Source of the DNA: Deltaproteobacteria bacterium
GTDB taxonomy: Bacteria; Desulfobacterota; Binatia; UBA12015
Assembly (NCBI GenBank): GCA_016874715.1
Contig: VGTK01000006.1
Coordinates: 1-64,000, forward strand
Reading direction: 5' to 3'
DNA: 64,000 nt
Under the pieces are notes generated by a model. It worked only from the letters and a program-made list of their open reading frames with translations, was not told the origin of the DNA and searched no databases. A program made the position numbers and the translations under genes. Numbering within the stretch: the first letter of the stretch is position 1; each line of letters opens with the position of its first letter. Below, piece by piece: positions 15,595 through 26,649 of this stretch.

Positions 15595-16788
15595 GTGACG
15601 ACCGCGAAGCCCGACGCCGGTGAGGTGCGTACGCTCGCGCCCGAGGGCGTCGCCGGCCGCTTTCGCGCGACGTTCGGCGGCGCGCCGCGCGTGTATCGCG
15701 CCCCCGGCCGCGTCAATCTGATCGGCGAGCACACGGACTACAACGACGGCTTCGTGCTGCCCGCCGCGATCGACCTGGCGGCGTTCGTCGCCGCGGCGCC
15801 GCGCGACGACCGCGTGCTGCGCGTCGCGGCGGCAGACCTCGGGCGCCACGCCGAGCTGGCGCTCGACGCGGCGTCCGAGCCGCAGCCCGCCCGCGACTGG
15901 AGCGACTACGCATTCGGCGTGGCGCTCGAGCTCGAGCGCGCGGGGCACCGCCTGCGCGGCGCGGATCTGCTGGTGACGAGCGCGGTTCCCGTCGGTGCCG
16001 GGATGAGCTCGTCGGCGGCGTTCGAGGTCGCGGTCGCGCTCGCGCTGCTCGACCTCGCCGGCATCGCGCTCGACCCCGTCGCGGTCGCGCGGCTCTGCCA
16101 GGCGGCGGAGAACCGCTTCGTCGGCACGCGCTGCGGCATCATGGACCAGTTCGCGTCGTGCCGCGGCCGCGCCGGGCACGCGCTCTTCCTCGACTGCCGC
16201 TCGCTCGACGTGCGCGAGGTCCCGGTGCCGTCCGACCTCGCGATCGTGGTGTGCGACAGCGGCGTGAGCCACGCGCTCGCCGACGGCGCGTACAACGAGC
16301 GCCGCGCCGCCTGCGAGGAGGCCGTCCGGATTCTCGGACGCGGGCGTCCGGAAATCCGGGCGCTGCGCGACGTCGGCGAGGACGAGCTGGAGCGCCGCCG
16401 TGGCGAGCTGTCCGAGGTCGTGTGGCGACGCTGCCGCCACGTCGTGCGCGAGAACGCCCGCGTGGTGGACGCGGTGCGTGCCCTCGACACCGGAGATCGA
16501 AATCGGCTCGGTGCGTTGCTGCGTGCTTCGCACGAGAGCCTCCGGTCCGACTACGAGGTGAGCTGCGTCGAGCTCGACCTTCTCGTCGAGGCGGCGTCCG
16601 GCCGTGACGGAGTCGTCGGCAGCCGCCTGATGGGCGGTGGCTTCGGCGGGTCGACGATCAACCTCGTCCGTCCCGACGCGGTGCCCGAGGTGGAGGGCGA
16701 GCTGCGCGACGCCTATCGCAAGCGCTGTGGCAGAGACCTCGGCGTCCACGTCTGCCGGGTCGGCGACGGCGCCGGGCGCGTCCTCTGA
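15595..16788 (+). CDS. galK: Galactokinase
   Basis: A 397-residue GHMP kinase with all galactokinase signatures. The galactose-binding motif is RAPGRVNLIGEHTDYNDGFV (about residues 36-55), the phosphate-binding loop PVGAGMSSSAAFEVA, then GTRCGIMDQFAS with the catalytic Asp, and the C-terminal LMGGGFGGSTINLV. It phosphorylates galactose at C1 in the Leloir pathway. No galT, galE or galactose transporter is adjacent, so it is a lone pathway gene here. I use the GTG at 15595, placed right after the second copy of the 30-bp duplication. A related GHMP sugar kinase is less likely given the exact N-terminal motif. Confidence 0.93.
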   Translation: MTTAKPDAGEVRTLAPEGVAGRFRATFGGAPRVYRAPGRVNLIGEHTDYNDGFVLPAAIDLAAFVAAAPRDDRVLRVAAADLGRHAELALDAASEPQPARDWSDYAFGVALELERAGHRLRGADLLVTSAVPVGAGMSSSAAFEVAVALALLDLAGIALDPVAVARLCQAAENRFVGTRCGIMDQFASCRGRAGHALFLDCRSLDVREVPVPSDLAIVVCDSGVSHALADGAYNERRAACEEAVRILGRGRPEIRALRDVGEDELERRRGELSEVVWRRCRHVVRENARVVDAVRALDTGDRNRLGALLRASHESLRSDYEVSCVELDLLVEAASGRDGVVGSRLMGGGFGGSTINLVRPDAVPEVEGELRDAYRKRCGRDLGVHVCRVGDGAGRVL

Positions 16789-16885
16789 CGGGCGCTCCGC
16801 GGAGGGGCGCGTGGCATCGGCGCCGCCGGGGCGCTGGCAAAAAATTGCCGGGTGCGTCACGAGAGCAACGCTGAATCATTGCATT

Positions 16886-17011
16886 TTGGTCACGCATACG
16901 GCAGAAAGATCAGCGAAGACGGGGTTCCGGCGTCTGGTGCGCGAATTGCTCGATGACCAGGCGTCGCGACTGAGCCGAACGCGCGGGGAGGTGAGCGGCG
17001 GATGGAGGTGA
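16886..17011 (+). CDS. Possible small ORF (41 aa, TTG start)
   Basis: A short frame with coding-like content: LVTHTAERSAKTGFRRLVRE followed by LLDDQASRLSRTRGEVSGGWR. Its stop overlaps the Shine-Dalgarno sequence of the next small ORF, so it could be a leader peptide coupled to it. No homolog is recognised. The TTG start lies in the AT-richer patch without a clear ribosome-binding site, so it may be only a chance frame. Confidence 0.25.
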   Translation: MVTHTAERSAKTGFRRLVRELLDDQASRLSRTRGEVSGGWR

Positions 17012-17016
17012 GAGTC

Positions 17017-17139
17017 ATGCGCAAGGCTACCCGGACCTGGTCGATCTTCACGCGTCGCTGGACTAACGGCACCGGCTCCATCGTGAGCCGTGCGATCCTG
17101 CTAGGCGGCGCATTCCTCGTCGGAATGATCGCGGCCTGA
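17017..17139 (+). CDS. Possible small membrane protein (40 aa)
   Basis: The frame starts with ATG preceded by GGAGGTGA, a near-perfect Shine-Dalgarno sequence 5 bases upstream. It encodes a basic N-terminus (MRKATRTWSIFTRRWTNGTG) and one hydrophobic segment (SIVSRAILLGGAFLVGMIAA). That is the layout of single-pass membrane microproteins. It is not recognisable as a known family. The strong ribosome-binding site and location in an otherwise empty region are the arguments for it. A GC hairpin (CCCCGG-N7-CCGGGG) follows about 60 bases after the stop. Confidence 0.45.
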   Translation: MRKATRTWSIFTRRWTNGTGSIVSRAILLGGAFLVGMIAA

Positions 17140-17250
17140 TCGCAGCCAACCGGGGCGTCGCGGCCCGAGCGCCCCGGGTCGAGCATCGCTACGGGCCCCG
17201 GCTTGCCTCCGGGGACTGCCCTCGCATCGTGGCGCCACGAGGTCGATGCG

Positions 17251-17323
17251 GCGTCCGCCAGGGTGTTCGCCCCGGAGATGCCACTCGCCGTCCGCCAGGG
17301 GCCTCGCCCCGGAGATGCGACTC
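17251..17323. repeat. 36/37-bp imperfect tandem duplication
   Basis: Units at 17251-17286 and 17287-17323 share tccgccaggg, cgccccggagatgc and actc. A partial third copy may continue to about 17340. The array lies upstream of the EEP-family gene. Confidence 0.8.
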
Positions 17324-17425
17324 GCCGTTTCGCGGACTCGCTCCCGCGCTCGACCGACCGAGGCACCCCGGGAAGTTGCGCGGTGGACACGATGCCGCCG
17401 GCGCGGCTAGGACAGCCGCGCTGCC

Positions 17426-18244
17426 ATGCGCATTCTCACGCTGAACTGCTGGAACATCTCGCCGCCCTACCACGAGCGGCTCGCACTGCTGCGCGACGAG
17501 ATCGCGCGCCTCGCGCCGGACCTGATCGGCATGCAGGAGATCATCGTCCGGCGAGACGGGTTCGACGAGGGCGCCGAGATCCTCGACGGGCTCGGCTACG
17601 CGTCGGTGTTCGGCGCCGCGTTTCGCTGGGGCGAGGCGGGTGGTCCGCTGCCGTACGACGCGGACGGCGACGGCTTCGGCAACCTCGTCGCGAGCCGCTG
17701 GCCGATCGAGCGCAGCGCCGTGCACGAGCTGCCTGGCGTCGAGTCCGGCGAGCGGCGCAGCGTGGTCGCGGCGCACGTCGCCACGCCGCACGGCCGCCTC
17801 GCGTTCCTCACCACGCACTTCAACTGGCGGCTGCACCACGGCTTCGTGCGTGAGCGGCAGGCGATCGCGCTCGCCAAGCTGATCCGCGCGTGGGCGGCCG
17901 AGACCGACCTGCCGCCGGTCGTCACCGGCGATCTCAACGCGGAGCCGGACGCGGCGGAGATCCGCTACCTGAGCGGACTCCAGTCCCTCGCCGGCACCAG
18001 CTTCTACATGCAGGACGCGTGGCGCCTCGCGGGCGACGGCGGCCCGGGCCACACCTGGGACAACGCGAACCCGTTCGCGGCGCCGTCCTTCGAGCCCAGC
18101 CGGCGGATCGACTACGTGCTGGTCGGCCAGCCCGACGCGACCGGGCGCGGCGTGATCGAGTCGGCGCGCGTGGTGATGAACGAGCCCCGGGACGGGGTCT
18201 TCCCGAGCGATCACTTCGGGGTCGTGGCCGACGTACGTGGCTGA
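17426..18244 (+). CDS. Endonuclease/exonuclease/phosphatase (EEP) family protein
   Basis: A 272-residue EEP-fold hydrolase with the expected motif series: MRILTLNCWNISPP, PDLIGMQEIIVRRDG with the metal-binding Glu, THFNWRLHH, PPVVTGDLNAEPDAAEIRYL, and the C-terminal RRIDYVLVG and PSDHFGVVADV. The set of Asn, Glu, Asp-x-Asn and Ser-Asp-His residues is complete, so it should be a functional metal-dependent phosphodiesterase. EEP members range from DNases to sphingomyelinases and sugar-phosphate phosphatases. The absence of a signal peptide suggests a cytoplasmic substrate, which remains unknown. The ATG at 17426 is directly before the conserved first strand. Confidence 0.85.
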   Translation: MRILTLNCWNISPPYHERLALLRDEIARLAPDLIGMQEIIVRRDGFDEGAEILDGLGYASVFGAAFRWGEAGGPLPYDADGDGFGNLVASRWPIERSAVHELPGVESGERRSVVAAHVATPHGRLAFLTTHFNWRLHHGFVRERQAIALAKLIRAWAAETDLPPVVTGDLNAEPDAAEIRYLSGLQSLAGTSFYMQDAWRLAGDGGPGHTWDNANPFAAPSFEPSRRIDYVLVGQPDATGRGVIESARVVMNEPRDGVFPSDHFGVVADVRG

Positions 18245-18293
18245 CGGCCTCACCCGCTTCGCCGACCACAAGGGATGAATCCGCAGGGCGTGC

Positions 18294-18857
18294 TCATCCG
18301 AGCGGCCCTCGCGCCCGGCGCCGTGCCGGCGGTGGCTCGCGCCAGGGCAGCCGACGCACCGCTCGGGACCCGCGTGGGTCGTACCCGTACTGGACGCGCT
18401 CCGCGGTGAGCAGTGCCGTGGTGCGATCGAGCGACATCCGTTGCACGACGATCGACACCTGGGTGAGCGTCGGGTCGGCGTCGAGAATGCGGCGCGCGAG
18501 CTCGTCCGGTGGGCGGAGAGCGCCGACCGCGTGATGCCCCGCCTCGAAGCGGCGCATCGCGCCGCGCAGCGCGGCATCGAGCGTGGCCGGGTCGAGCCGC
18601 ACGGGGTGTCGCTCGCGCAGCCCGTGGATGGCCAGCGAGAGCGGCGGCGTCGGTACGGTGTACATCGCGAACCCGCCGAGCTTCCACGGATTCGGACTGG
18701 CAACGGCGACCAGCGCGCGGTGCGCGAGCGGCTAGAGCCCGATGAGCAGAACGATCGCGAGCGCGACGTGAACCTTCCACGTCGCCTCGCCGGCCGTCTG
18801 CCGTGCGGCTTTGGCCGGCGAGCCGGACCGAGCGCCGTGATCGCGTCGCCGTGTCAC
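18294..18857 (-). pseudogene. Unknown gene split by an in-frame TAG
   Basis: From a GTG at 18857 the frame encodes VTRRRDHGARSG, then a membrane segment (TWKVHVALAIVLLIGL), then TAG at 18732-18734. The same frame continues without shift as PLAHRALVAVASPNPWKLGG, FAMYTVPTPPLSLAIHGL and a further ~110 residues. The hydrophobic segment followed by a soluble domain reads as one protein of 187 residues, so the stop looks like a mutation or sequencing error. Alternatively, translation restarts at the ATG at 18665 (123 residues). The GTG overlaps the TGA of the upstream membrane gene (GTGA), supporting a shared operon. No family is recognised. Confidence 0.6.
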
Positions 18858-19759
18858 GGGTTGAAGCCCTCGAGGACGCTTCGCCCGGGGAGCCAGTCGA
18901 ATGCCGCCGCCACTGCCCATGCGAGCAGCGCGAGCAGGGACGGCAGCAGCGCGCGCGTCGCGGAGCGGAGCGTGGCAGCGATGCCGTGAGCAACGCCGCG
19001 AACAGGGCCGCGAAGCCGGCTCCCCGTGCGGCGAGCTGCAGCACCAGCTCCAGCACGAGCACGAGAGCCGCCGTCGCGGCCGCACCGCGCGTCGCGCGCG
19101 GCAGCAGAAGCAAGCCGAGCGCGATCTCGGCGATCCACACCAGATTCGATGCGGCGACGAACGGCAGCGCCGTCGTGCGGAAGGGGCCGGCCCCCGGCGC
19201 GGTGGTGGCGAGGCTCGCGAGCCGCTCGAGCTCGTCCGCCGGCAGCAACCAGCGAAACAGGTCCGCGAAGCGATCGGCCTGCGCCGTCATGAAGGCGAGG
19301 AACTCGCCGCGGAAGTAGAGCCCGTAGAGGACCTTCTGCAGTCCCGTGTGAAAGAGCACGAGGGCCGTCACCCAGCGGATCGCCGCGAGCGCGGTGCGCT
19401 CTCCGTCGCGCTCGCGGCCGACGAGCGCCAGCAGGGCCACCACCACCAGCTCGAGGAAGAAGTGGTTGTTCGTGAACGGCAGCGTCCACCAGAGCCGCAG
19501 GGCCAGGGCAGGCAGCGCGAGCCGCGGCGCGAGAGCTTCCGTCCGCGGCTCGAAGGCGAGCGCTGCACAGACCGTCGCGGCGACGGCCGCCGCCACCAGA
19601 ACCGGCACCGCCTCCGGCACCAGGGCGACCCACAGCCAGCCCCGGGGCGGCGCCGCGGACCAGGAGGAGCCGACGGAGGAGGTCGACGCGCGCGCGGACC
19701 TCCGCGTCGGCGTCCCCGCCGGTGATCTCCATGAGTCGAGTCGCCGCGGGGACGGTCAC
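18854..19759 (-). pseudogene. Frame-disrupted polytopic membrane protein (HTTM/DoxX-like)
   Basis: Coding signal switches frame twice. From GTG 19759 it reads MTVPAATRLMEITGG and on to about 19655. Then a second frame carries a clear multi-pass membrane protein: PEAVPVLVAAAVAATVCAA, LRLWWTLPFTNNHFFLELVV, TALVLFHTGLQKVLYGLYFR, ASNLVWIAEIALGLLLLP. Near 18960 it returns to the first frame (ATRALLPSLLALLAWAVAAA, FDWLPGRSVLEGFNP, stop). The two shifts cancel, giving about 300 residues. The first shift lies near a CCCCGGGG run, a typical error site, so either a real pseudogene or assembly errors are possible. The HTGLQKVLYGLYFRGEF block resembles HTTM-type membrane proteins, weakly. It begins 15 bases after acnA. 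Confidence 0.6.
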
Positions 19760-19774
19760 GGCGTGTCGTGCGCG

Positions 19775-22489
<2,715 letters not shown>

Positions 22490-22623
22490 GCCGGTCGTTT
22501 AACGCTCGACTCCGGCCGGTGCGAGCCCGGTCCGGTCGCGCACCGCCGCGCACGGCGACCGCCGTCGTACCGCACCCCGCGCCGCTCGCCGGGCGCCGCG
22601 GCGTGCGGTAGGACGTCGCGCGC

Positions 22624-23148
22624 ATGAGCCTCGTCTGGTACTTCGCCTACGGCTCGAACCTGCAGAGCGGGACCCTGCGGGGCCGGCGCGGCGTCGAGGT
22701 GCGGCGCGCCGTCCCGATGCGGGCGCCGGGCTGGCGGCTGGTGTTCGACAAGCCGCGCCTCTTCGGCGGCGGCTCGGTGGCGAACATCGTGCCCGACGAC
22801 CAGAGCCACGTCGTCGGCGTGGCGTTCGAGATCTCCAAAGACGACCACGCACACGTCGAGCTCACCGAGGGCGTTGCGATCGGGCACTACGCTCGAGTCG
22901 AGCTGGCGATCGAGCCCATCGGCGTCACCGATGGCGCGCCGCGCGCGGCGCTGTCGCTCAGCTCGAACGCACGCGATGCCGCGCTGCGCCCGTCCACCCG
23001 GTACATGGGCCTGGTCATCGACGGCGCCGTCGAGCACGGGCTGCCCGACGGCCACCTGGAGTTCCTCCGTTCGGTGCCGACGTGCGAGGAAAGTGCCGCG
23101 GCGGCGGCGCTGCGTCCGATGATCGACGCCCTCATGAAGCGTCGCTGA
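22624..23148 (+). CDS. Gamma-glutamylcyclotransferase-like (GGCT/AIG2) protein
   Basis: A 174-residue protein beginning MSLVWYFAYGSNLQSGTL; YxAYGSNL is the defining substrate-binding loop of the GGCT/AIG2 fold. It continues with GWRLVFDKPRLFGGGSVANI, VPDDQSHVVGVAFEISKDD and a C-terminal helix. Family members cyclise gamma-glutamyl-amines to 5-oxoproline in glutathione or gamma-glutamyl metabolism; several bacterial members have unknown substrates. The gene is divergent from acnA and convergent with the yhaN-like gene, so probably transcribed alone. Confidence 0.83.
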   Translation: MSLVWYFAYGSNLQSGTLRGRRGVEVRRAVPMRAPGWRLVFDKPRLFGGGSVANIVPDDQSHVVGVAFEISKDDHAHVELTEGVAIGHYARVELAIEPIGVTDGAPRAALSLSSNARDAALRPSTRYMGLVIDGAVEHGLPDGHLEFLRSVPTCEESAAAAALRPMIDALMKRR

Positions 23149-23223
23149 TCCCGTGCTCCCGCGTCCGGCGCGGGGATCGATCCCGGCGGCCACACCGCGC
23201 GACCGCGCGTGGCGACGCCCCGA

Positions 23224-25455
23224 CTACCCTGCTTCGCGGATCCTCGGCGGCGCTGCGAGGTCGACGACCTTCGCGCGCTGCCTCGCCAGGCGGTCGCGCA
23301 CCAGCGGGTCGAAGGTGAAGTAGAGGATCTGCCAGCCTTCGCTTGCGAGCTCGGCGATCGCGTCGGCGAGCGCCTCGCGGCGCGTACCGTCGGACGACAT
23401 GAAGGCGTCATCGAGGACGAGGAAGCCCGGCTCGCCGAGGACGCGACGCACCAGCGCGAGCCGCACGGCGAGAGACAGCTGGTCGCGGGCGCCGCGGCTC
23501 AGTGCCTCGCTGCCGAAGCGGCTGCCGTCCTTGCGCTCGACCGCGAGACGTCCATCGGAGTCGAGCACCACCGAGCGGTAGCGGCCCGAGGTGAGGTGCG
23601 CGAGGTATGCACCTGCGCCGCCGGGACCGGCGCCGAGCGCCTCGCGCAGCGGCCGGTCGATGTCCTGCGCCAGGTCGCCGAGCGCGGTCAGGCACAGGCG
23701 TGCCGCCGTAGCGTCGCGGTCGACGGCGGCGATCGCGGCGACGAGGCGCTGGCGCTCGGCTTCGGCCGCGCTCAGGTCGGGCAGGCCGATCGTCGCGAGC
23801 GTGCGCTCTCGGCGATCGGAGAGCTCGGTCTTGAGCTGCAGCAGGCGCAGGTCGAGCTGCTCGATCTGCTGCTCGGCGGCGGACAGGTCGGTCGGATCCG
23901 CCGAGACGCCGGGGTCCGCGACGGCCAGCGCCTCGATGCGGTGCTCGATCTCGCCGTCGGCCACCTGGCCGAGCAGCGAGGTCAGGGTCGAGCGTGCCTG
24001 CTCGCGCGCCGATGCGGCCCGCGTGCGCTGGCGGAGCTTGTCCTCGAGCTGCTCGATGCTCGCCAGGCGCACGCGTCCGCGCACATCGGCGATCGAGCGC
24101 TGTGCCTCTTCGAGGCGCTGCAGGCGCTCGGACTCGATGCGCTGCGAGACCGCAAGCGACGCCTCGAGCTGCCGCTTGCGCTCCTGCGTCGTCTGGCGCT
24201 CCGCCTGCGCGCGGTCGGCGCCGCTGCTGATGGCCACCAGCTGCGTCGCGCACTCGTCGAGCGTGTTCGCACGCCGCAGCAGCAAGCCGCACGCAGCGAG
24301 AGCGCGCTCCTCAGCCTGGACGGCGGTGCGCATGCGGCTCGTCGCGAAGATGGCGAGCCCGCCGGCGAGGAGCCCGGCGAACGCCGAAGCACCGGCGAAG
24401 AGGCCGAGCGACGCGCCGCGCGACGGGTTGCCCTGCTGCGCCAGCGCCTCGATGCCGATGCCGACTGCGAGCAGCGACAGCAGCGCGCCGACCACGCCGA
24501 GCGGCGTGCGCCAGAGCGCCCAGAGCCGGGCCGCCGAGCGCAGCATGCGGGCGCCGTTCACGGTGGCTTCGACGTCGCGTCGCGCGCATTCGGTGGCGAG
24601 CGACGTCGCGTGGTCGGCCGCCAGCTCGCGCTTGCGGACCTCTTCGGCGATCAGCGTCAGCTCGTCGCGCAGGCGGTGCGTGTCGTGCTCGGCACTCTTG
24701 GCGACGGCCGCGGCGGCGCGCACCGCGGCGACGCCCTCACGCCACTGGCCCATGTCCTCGTCGCCGTAGCTCTCGAGCTGCTCGAGCTCCTGGCCCGCGG
24801 CGCGCCAGCTGCGGAGCGCTTCACGCGCGACCCGGTAGCGGTCGTGACGCTCGGCGAGGCGGAGCTTCTCGCAGCGCGTGCGGGTCTGCTGCCGGAGCGT
24901 CTCGGTGCGCTCCAGGTCCTCGGCCAGCAGCGCGATGGCCGGCAGGTCCTCGAGGAAGGCTTCCACGCGCGCGAGGCGTTCGGTGAGGCGCTGGCGCTCG
25001 TCCTGCTTGGCCTCGCGCAGCGCGCCGGTGGTCACCAGGGACGCCGCGATGCGCACGCGCTCGGCGACGCGGCCGAGGTCGATCCCGATCAGGCGGCCGC
25101 GGATCGCGTCGAGCCAGTTGCGGCCGCTCTCGAGCGATGCGTCGCCGTCGCGCACGATGAAGAGCCGTGCGAGCGACGGGTGGTCGCGCAGCAGCTCGAT
25201 GAGCGTGCCGCCATTCTCGGGCGACAGCTTCAGGTCGATGTCGCCGGTGAAGCCGGGTCCTTCGCGGAATCCCTCGATCAGCTTGCGGTTGCCCGAGCGG
25301 ACGCGCTCGCGCAGCGCGCGCACCAGCGCGTCGATGCACGAGGTCTTGCCGGCCTCGTTCGGGCCGAAGACGACGGTCACGTCGGCGGGCTCGAGCAGAA
25401 GGTCGCGCAGCGGGCCGAAGTCGCGGATCGCGAGGCGCTCGATGCGAACGCTCAC
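23224..25455 (-). CDS. SbcC/YhaN-like AAA ATPase
   Basis: A 743-residue SMC-like ATPase. Walker A is FGPNEAGKTS (about residues 30-39) after RIERLAIRDFGPLRDLLLEP. Long coiled coils fill about 170-630. Two hydrophobic stretches near the middle (GVVGALLSLLAVGIGIEALA; SAFAGLLAGGLAIFATSRM) resemble the membrane hairpin of YhaN. The C-terminus has the ABC signature LSRGARDQLSLAVRLALVRR and Walker B FLVLDDAFMSSD. It should pair with the metallophosphoesterase encoded just upstream as an SbcCD/Mre11-Rad50-like complex acting on DNA ends or damaged DNA near the membrane. The GTG at 25455 overlaps the stop of that gene (GTGA), so the pair is translationally coupled. Confidence 0.88.
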   Translation of the reverse strand: MSVRIERLAIRDFGPLRDLLLEPADVTVVFGPNEAGKTSCIDALVRALRERVRSGNRKLIEGFREGPGFTGDIDLKLSPENGGTLIELLRDHPSLARLFIVRDGDASLESGRNWLDAIRGRLIGIDLGRVAERVRIAASLVTTGALREAKQDERQRLTERLARVEAFLEDLPAIALLAEDLERTETLRQQTRTRCEKLRLAERHDRYRVAREALRSWRAAGQELEQLESYGDEDMGQWREGVAAVRAAAAVAKSAEHDTHRLRDELTLIAEEVRKRELAADHATSLATECARRDVEATVNGARMLRSAARLWALWRTPLGVVGALLSLLAVGIGIEALAQQGNPSRGASLGLFAGASAFAGLLAGGLAIFATSRMRTAVQAEERALAACGLLLRRANTLDECATQLVAISSGADRAQAERQTTQERKRQLEASLAVSQRIESERLQRLEEAQRSIADVRGRVRLASIEQLEDKLRQRTRAASAREQARSTLTSLLGQVADGEIEHRIEALAVADPGVSADPTDLSAAEQQIEQLDLRLLQLKTELSDRRERTLATIGLPDLSAAEAERQRLVAAIAAVDRDATAARLCLTALGDLAQDIDRPLREALGAGPGGAGAYLAHLTSGRYRSVVLDSDGRLAVERKDGSRFGSEALSRGARDQLSLAVRLALVRRVLGEPGFLVLDDAFMSSDGTRREALADAIAELASEGWQILYFTFDPLVRDRLARQRAKVVDLAAPPRIREAG

Positions 25456-26579
25456 GGCAGGGCCTCGACGAAGGATCCGAGGCCGATGCGCAGCGCCGTC
25501 TCGAGCGTCCGGGGATCCTCGACATTGCCGCACTTCGCGGCAGCCACGAGCCTGGCGACGAACTCCGAGACGACCGCGATCTGCGCGAGCTGCGGATGGC
25601 TCGCGACCGACAGCTCGAGCACCGCGGTCGGCGTCTGGTCGCTGGCGCCGGCCTCGGCGGCGATCGCCGCCGGAGTGGCGAAGGCGCGCTGCAGCTCGCG
25701 CTCGGCGATGGCGCGCAGCGCATCCGCCGGCTCCGTCGTCGCACCGGTGAGGCGTGCGATCACGCGCACCCCCGAGGCCTTCCTGGCCGCGGCCTCCTTC
25801 GCCAGCCGCTCGATCGCCTCCAGCTCCATGCCCGGCATGCAGACCACGTGCACCAGGTCGTACGAGGGGGTCGGCAGCGGGACGACCTCGTGCGCGAGCA
25901 CGCCGACGCCGGGCTCGAAGTCGACCACGAGGACGCTGCGCGGCCCGAGCTCGCGCGAGCTGGTCGCCACCGGCGAGCCCGCGTAGGCGACCAGGCGCTG
26001 GTCCTCGCGCCGCACGAGGCCATCGCCCGCGTGCAGGTGGCCGAGGGCGGCGTAGCTGAAGCGGCGGGTGAGATCCTGCGCGAAGATCGGCATGAAGGCG
26101 CCGTCCTCGCCCTCACCGGCGAACGCCGTGCCCGCCGCGTCCACCAGCGAGCCGTGTGCGACGAGCACCGTGTGGCGAGGCTCGCAGGCGACCGCCGTCA
26201 AGCACTCGGCGAGGCTCCGCCCGGCCTGCCACGGCACGCCCACGAGCTCGAGTCCCGCGATGCGCGCCCGCGTGTACGGCGCCTTCGCCAGCACGAGCGC
26301 GTTCGCGCCGAAATCGGCGCTTGCGGCGTAGGCGTCCTGATCGGCGTTGCCCGGGACGAAGATCACCGGCCGGGGCGCCAGCTCCTCGACCATCTTGCGC
26401 ACGGCCGCGCGCTCGGCCTGCGCGTCGATCGCGCGGTCGAAGAGGTCGCCGGCGATGAGGACCACGTCGGCGGCGCGTGCCGCGGCCTGCGCGAAGACCA
26501 GCTCGAGCGCCCGCCGGCGCTCGGGGCGGTCCGGACGCAGGTGCACGTCCGAGGTCTGGACGATCCGAAGCCGCGGCAT
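25452..26579 (-). CDS. SbcD/YhaO-like metallophosphoesterase, altered GNHD motif
   Basis: A 375-residue Mre11/SbcD/YhaO-type protein. Metal motifs in order: VQTSDVHLRPDR (D11, H13), VLIAGDLFDRAID (D45), then VPGNADQDAYAAS at the GNHD position, VLVAHGSL, and ALGHLHAGD. Position 79 is Ala where the family has the catalytic His of GNHD. In Mre11 this His protonates the leaving group, so nuclease activity could be lost or changed. The C-terminal ~130 residues resemble the capping and partner-binding region. The start is the ATG at 26579, just before the conserved strand. Its stop overlaps the GTG of the YhaN-like partner. Confidence 0.85.
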   Translation of the reverse strand: MPRLRIVQTSDVHLRPDRPERRRALELVFAQAAARAADVVLIAGDLFDRAIDAQAERAAVRKMVEELAPRPVIFVPGNADQDAYAASADFGANALVLAKAPYTRARIAGLELVGVPWQAGRSLAECLTAVACEPRHTVLVAHGSLVDAAGTAFAGEGEDGAFMPIFAQDLTRRFSYAALGHLHAGDGLVRREDQRLVAYAGSPVATSSRELGPRSVLVVDFEPGVGVLAHEVVPLPTPSYDLVHVVCMPGMELEAIERLAKEAAARKASGVRVIARLTGATTEPADALRAIAERELQRAFATPAAIAAEAGASDQTPTAVLELSVASHPQLAQIAVVSEFVARLVAAAKCGNVEDPRTLETALRIGLGSFVEALP

Positions 26580-26649
26580 CCCCGCCGGGTTAGCATCCCG
26601 TCCTCTCCCCACAAGACGCGCGGCAGCCGCGCTGCCGTGGGCCCGGGCG

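Larger units (their letters stand above)
16789..17425. other. 637-base spacer with AT-richer patch, small ORFs and repeats
   Basis: This interval between galK and the EEP-family gene has no long gene. It holds an AT-richer patch at 16836-16905, including GGCAA-AAAA-TTGCC (16836-16849), then two possible small ORFs (16886-17011 and 17017-17139). From about 17180 it becomes repeat-rich with GC hairpins. The AT-rich patch is the best place for a promoter, but no consensus pair is convincing. Confidence 0.6.

Noticed and set aside
16836-16849. GGCAA-AAAA-TTGCC as an intrinsic terminator for galK
   Set aside because: The stem is only 5 bp and no T tract follows the second arm.
18732-18734. In-frame TAG as possible recoding (pyrrolysine)
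   Set aside because: No pyl genes are seen, and the neighbouring gene is also frame-damaged, so a nonsense mutation or sequencing error is simpler.
23209-25986. 925-codon plus-strand open frame opposite the YhaN-like gene
   Set aside because: Antisense shadow; the minus strand has intact Walker A, signature and Walker B motifs.
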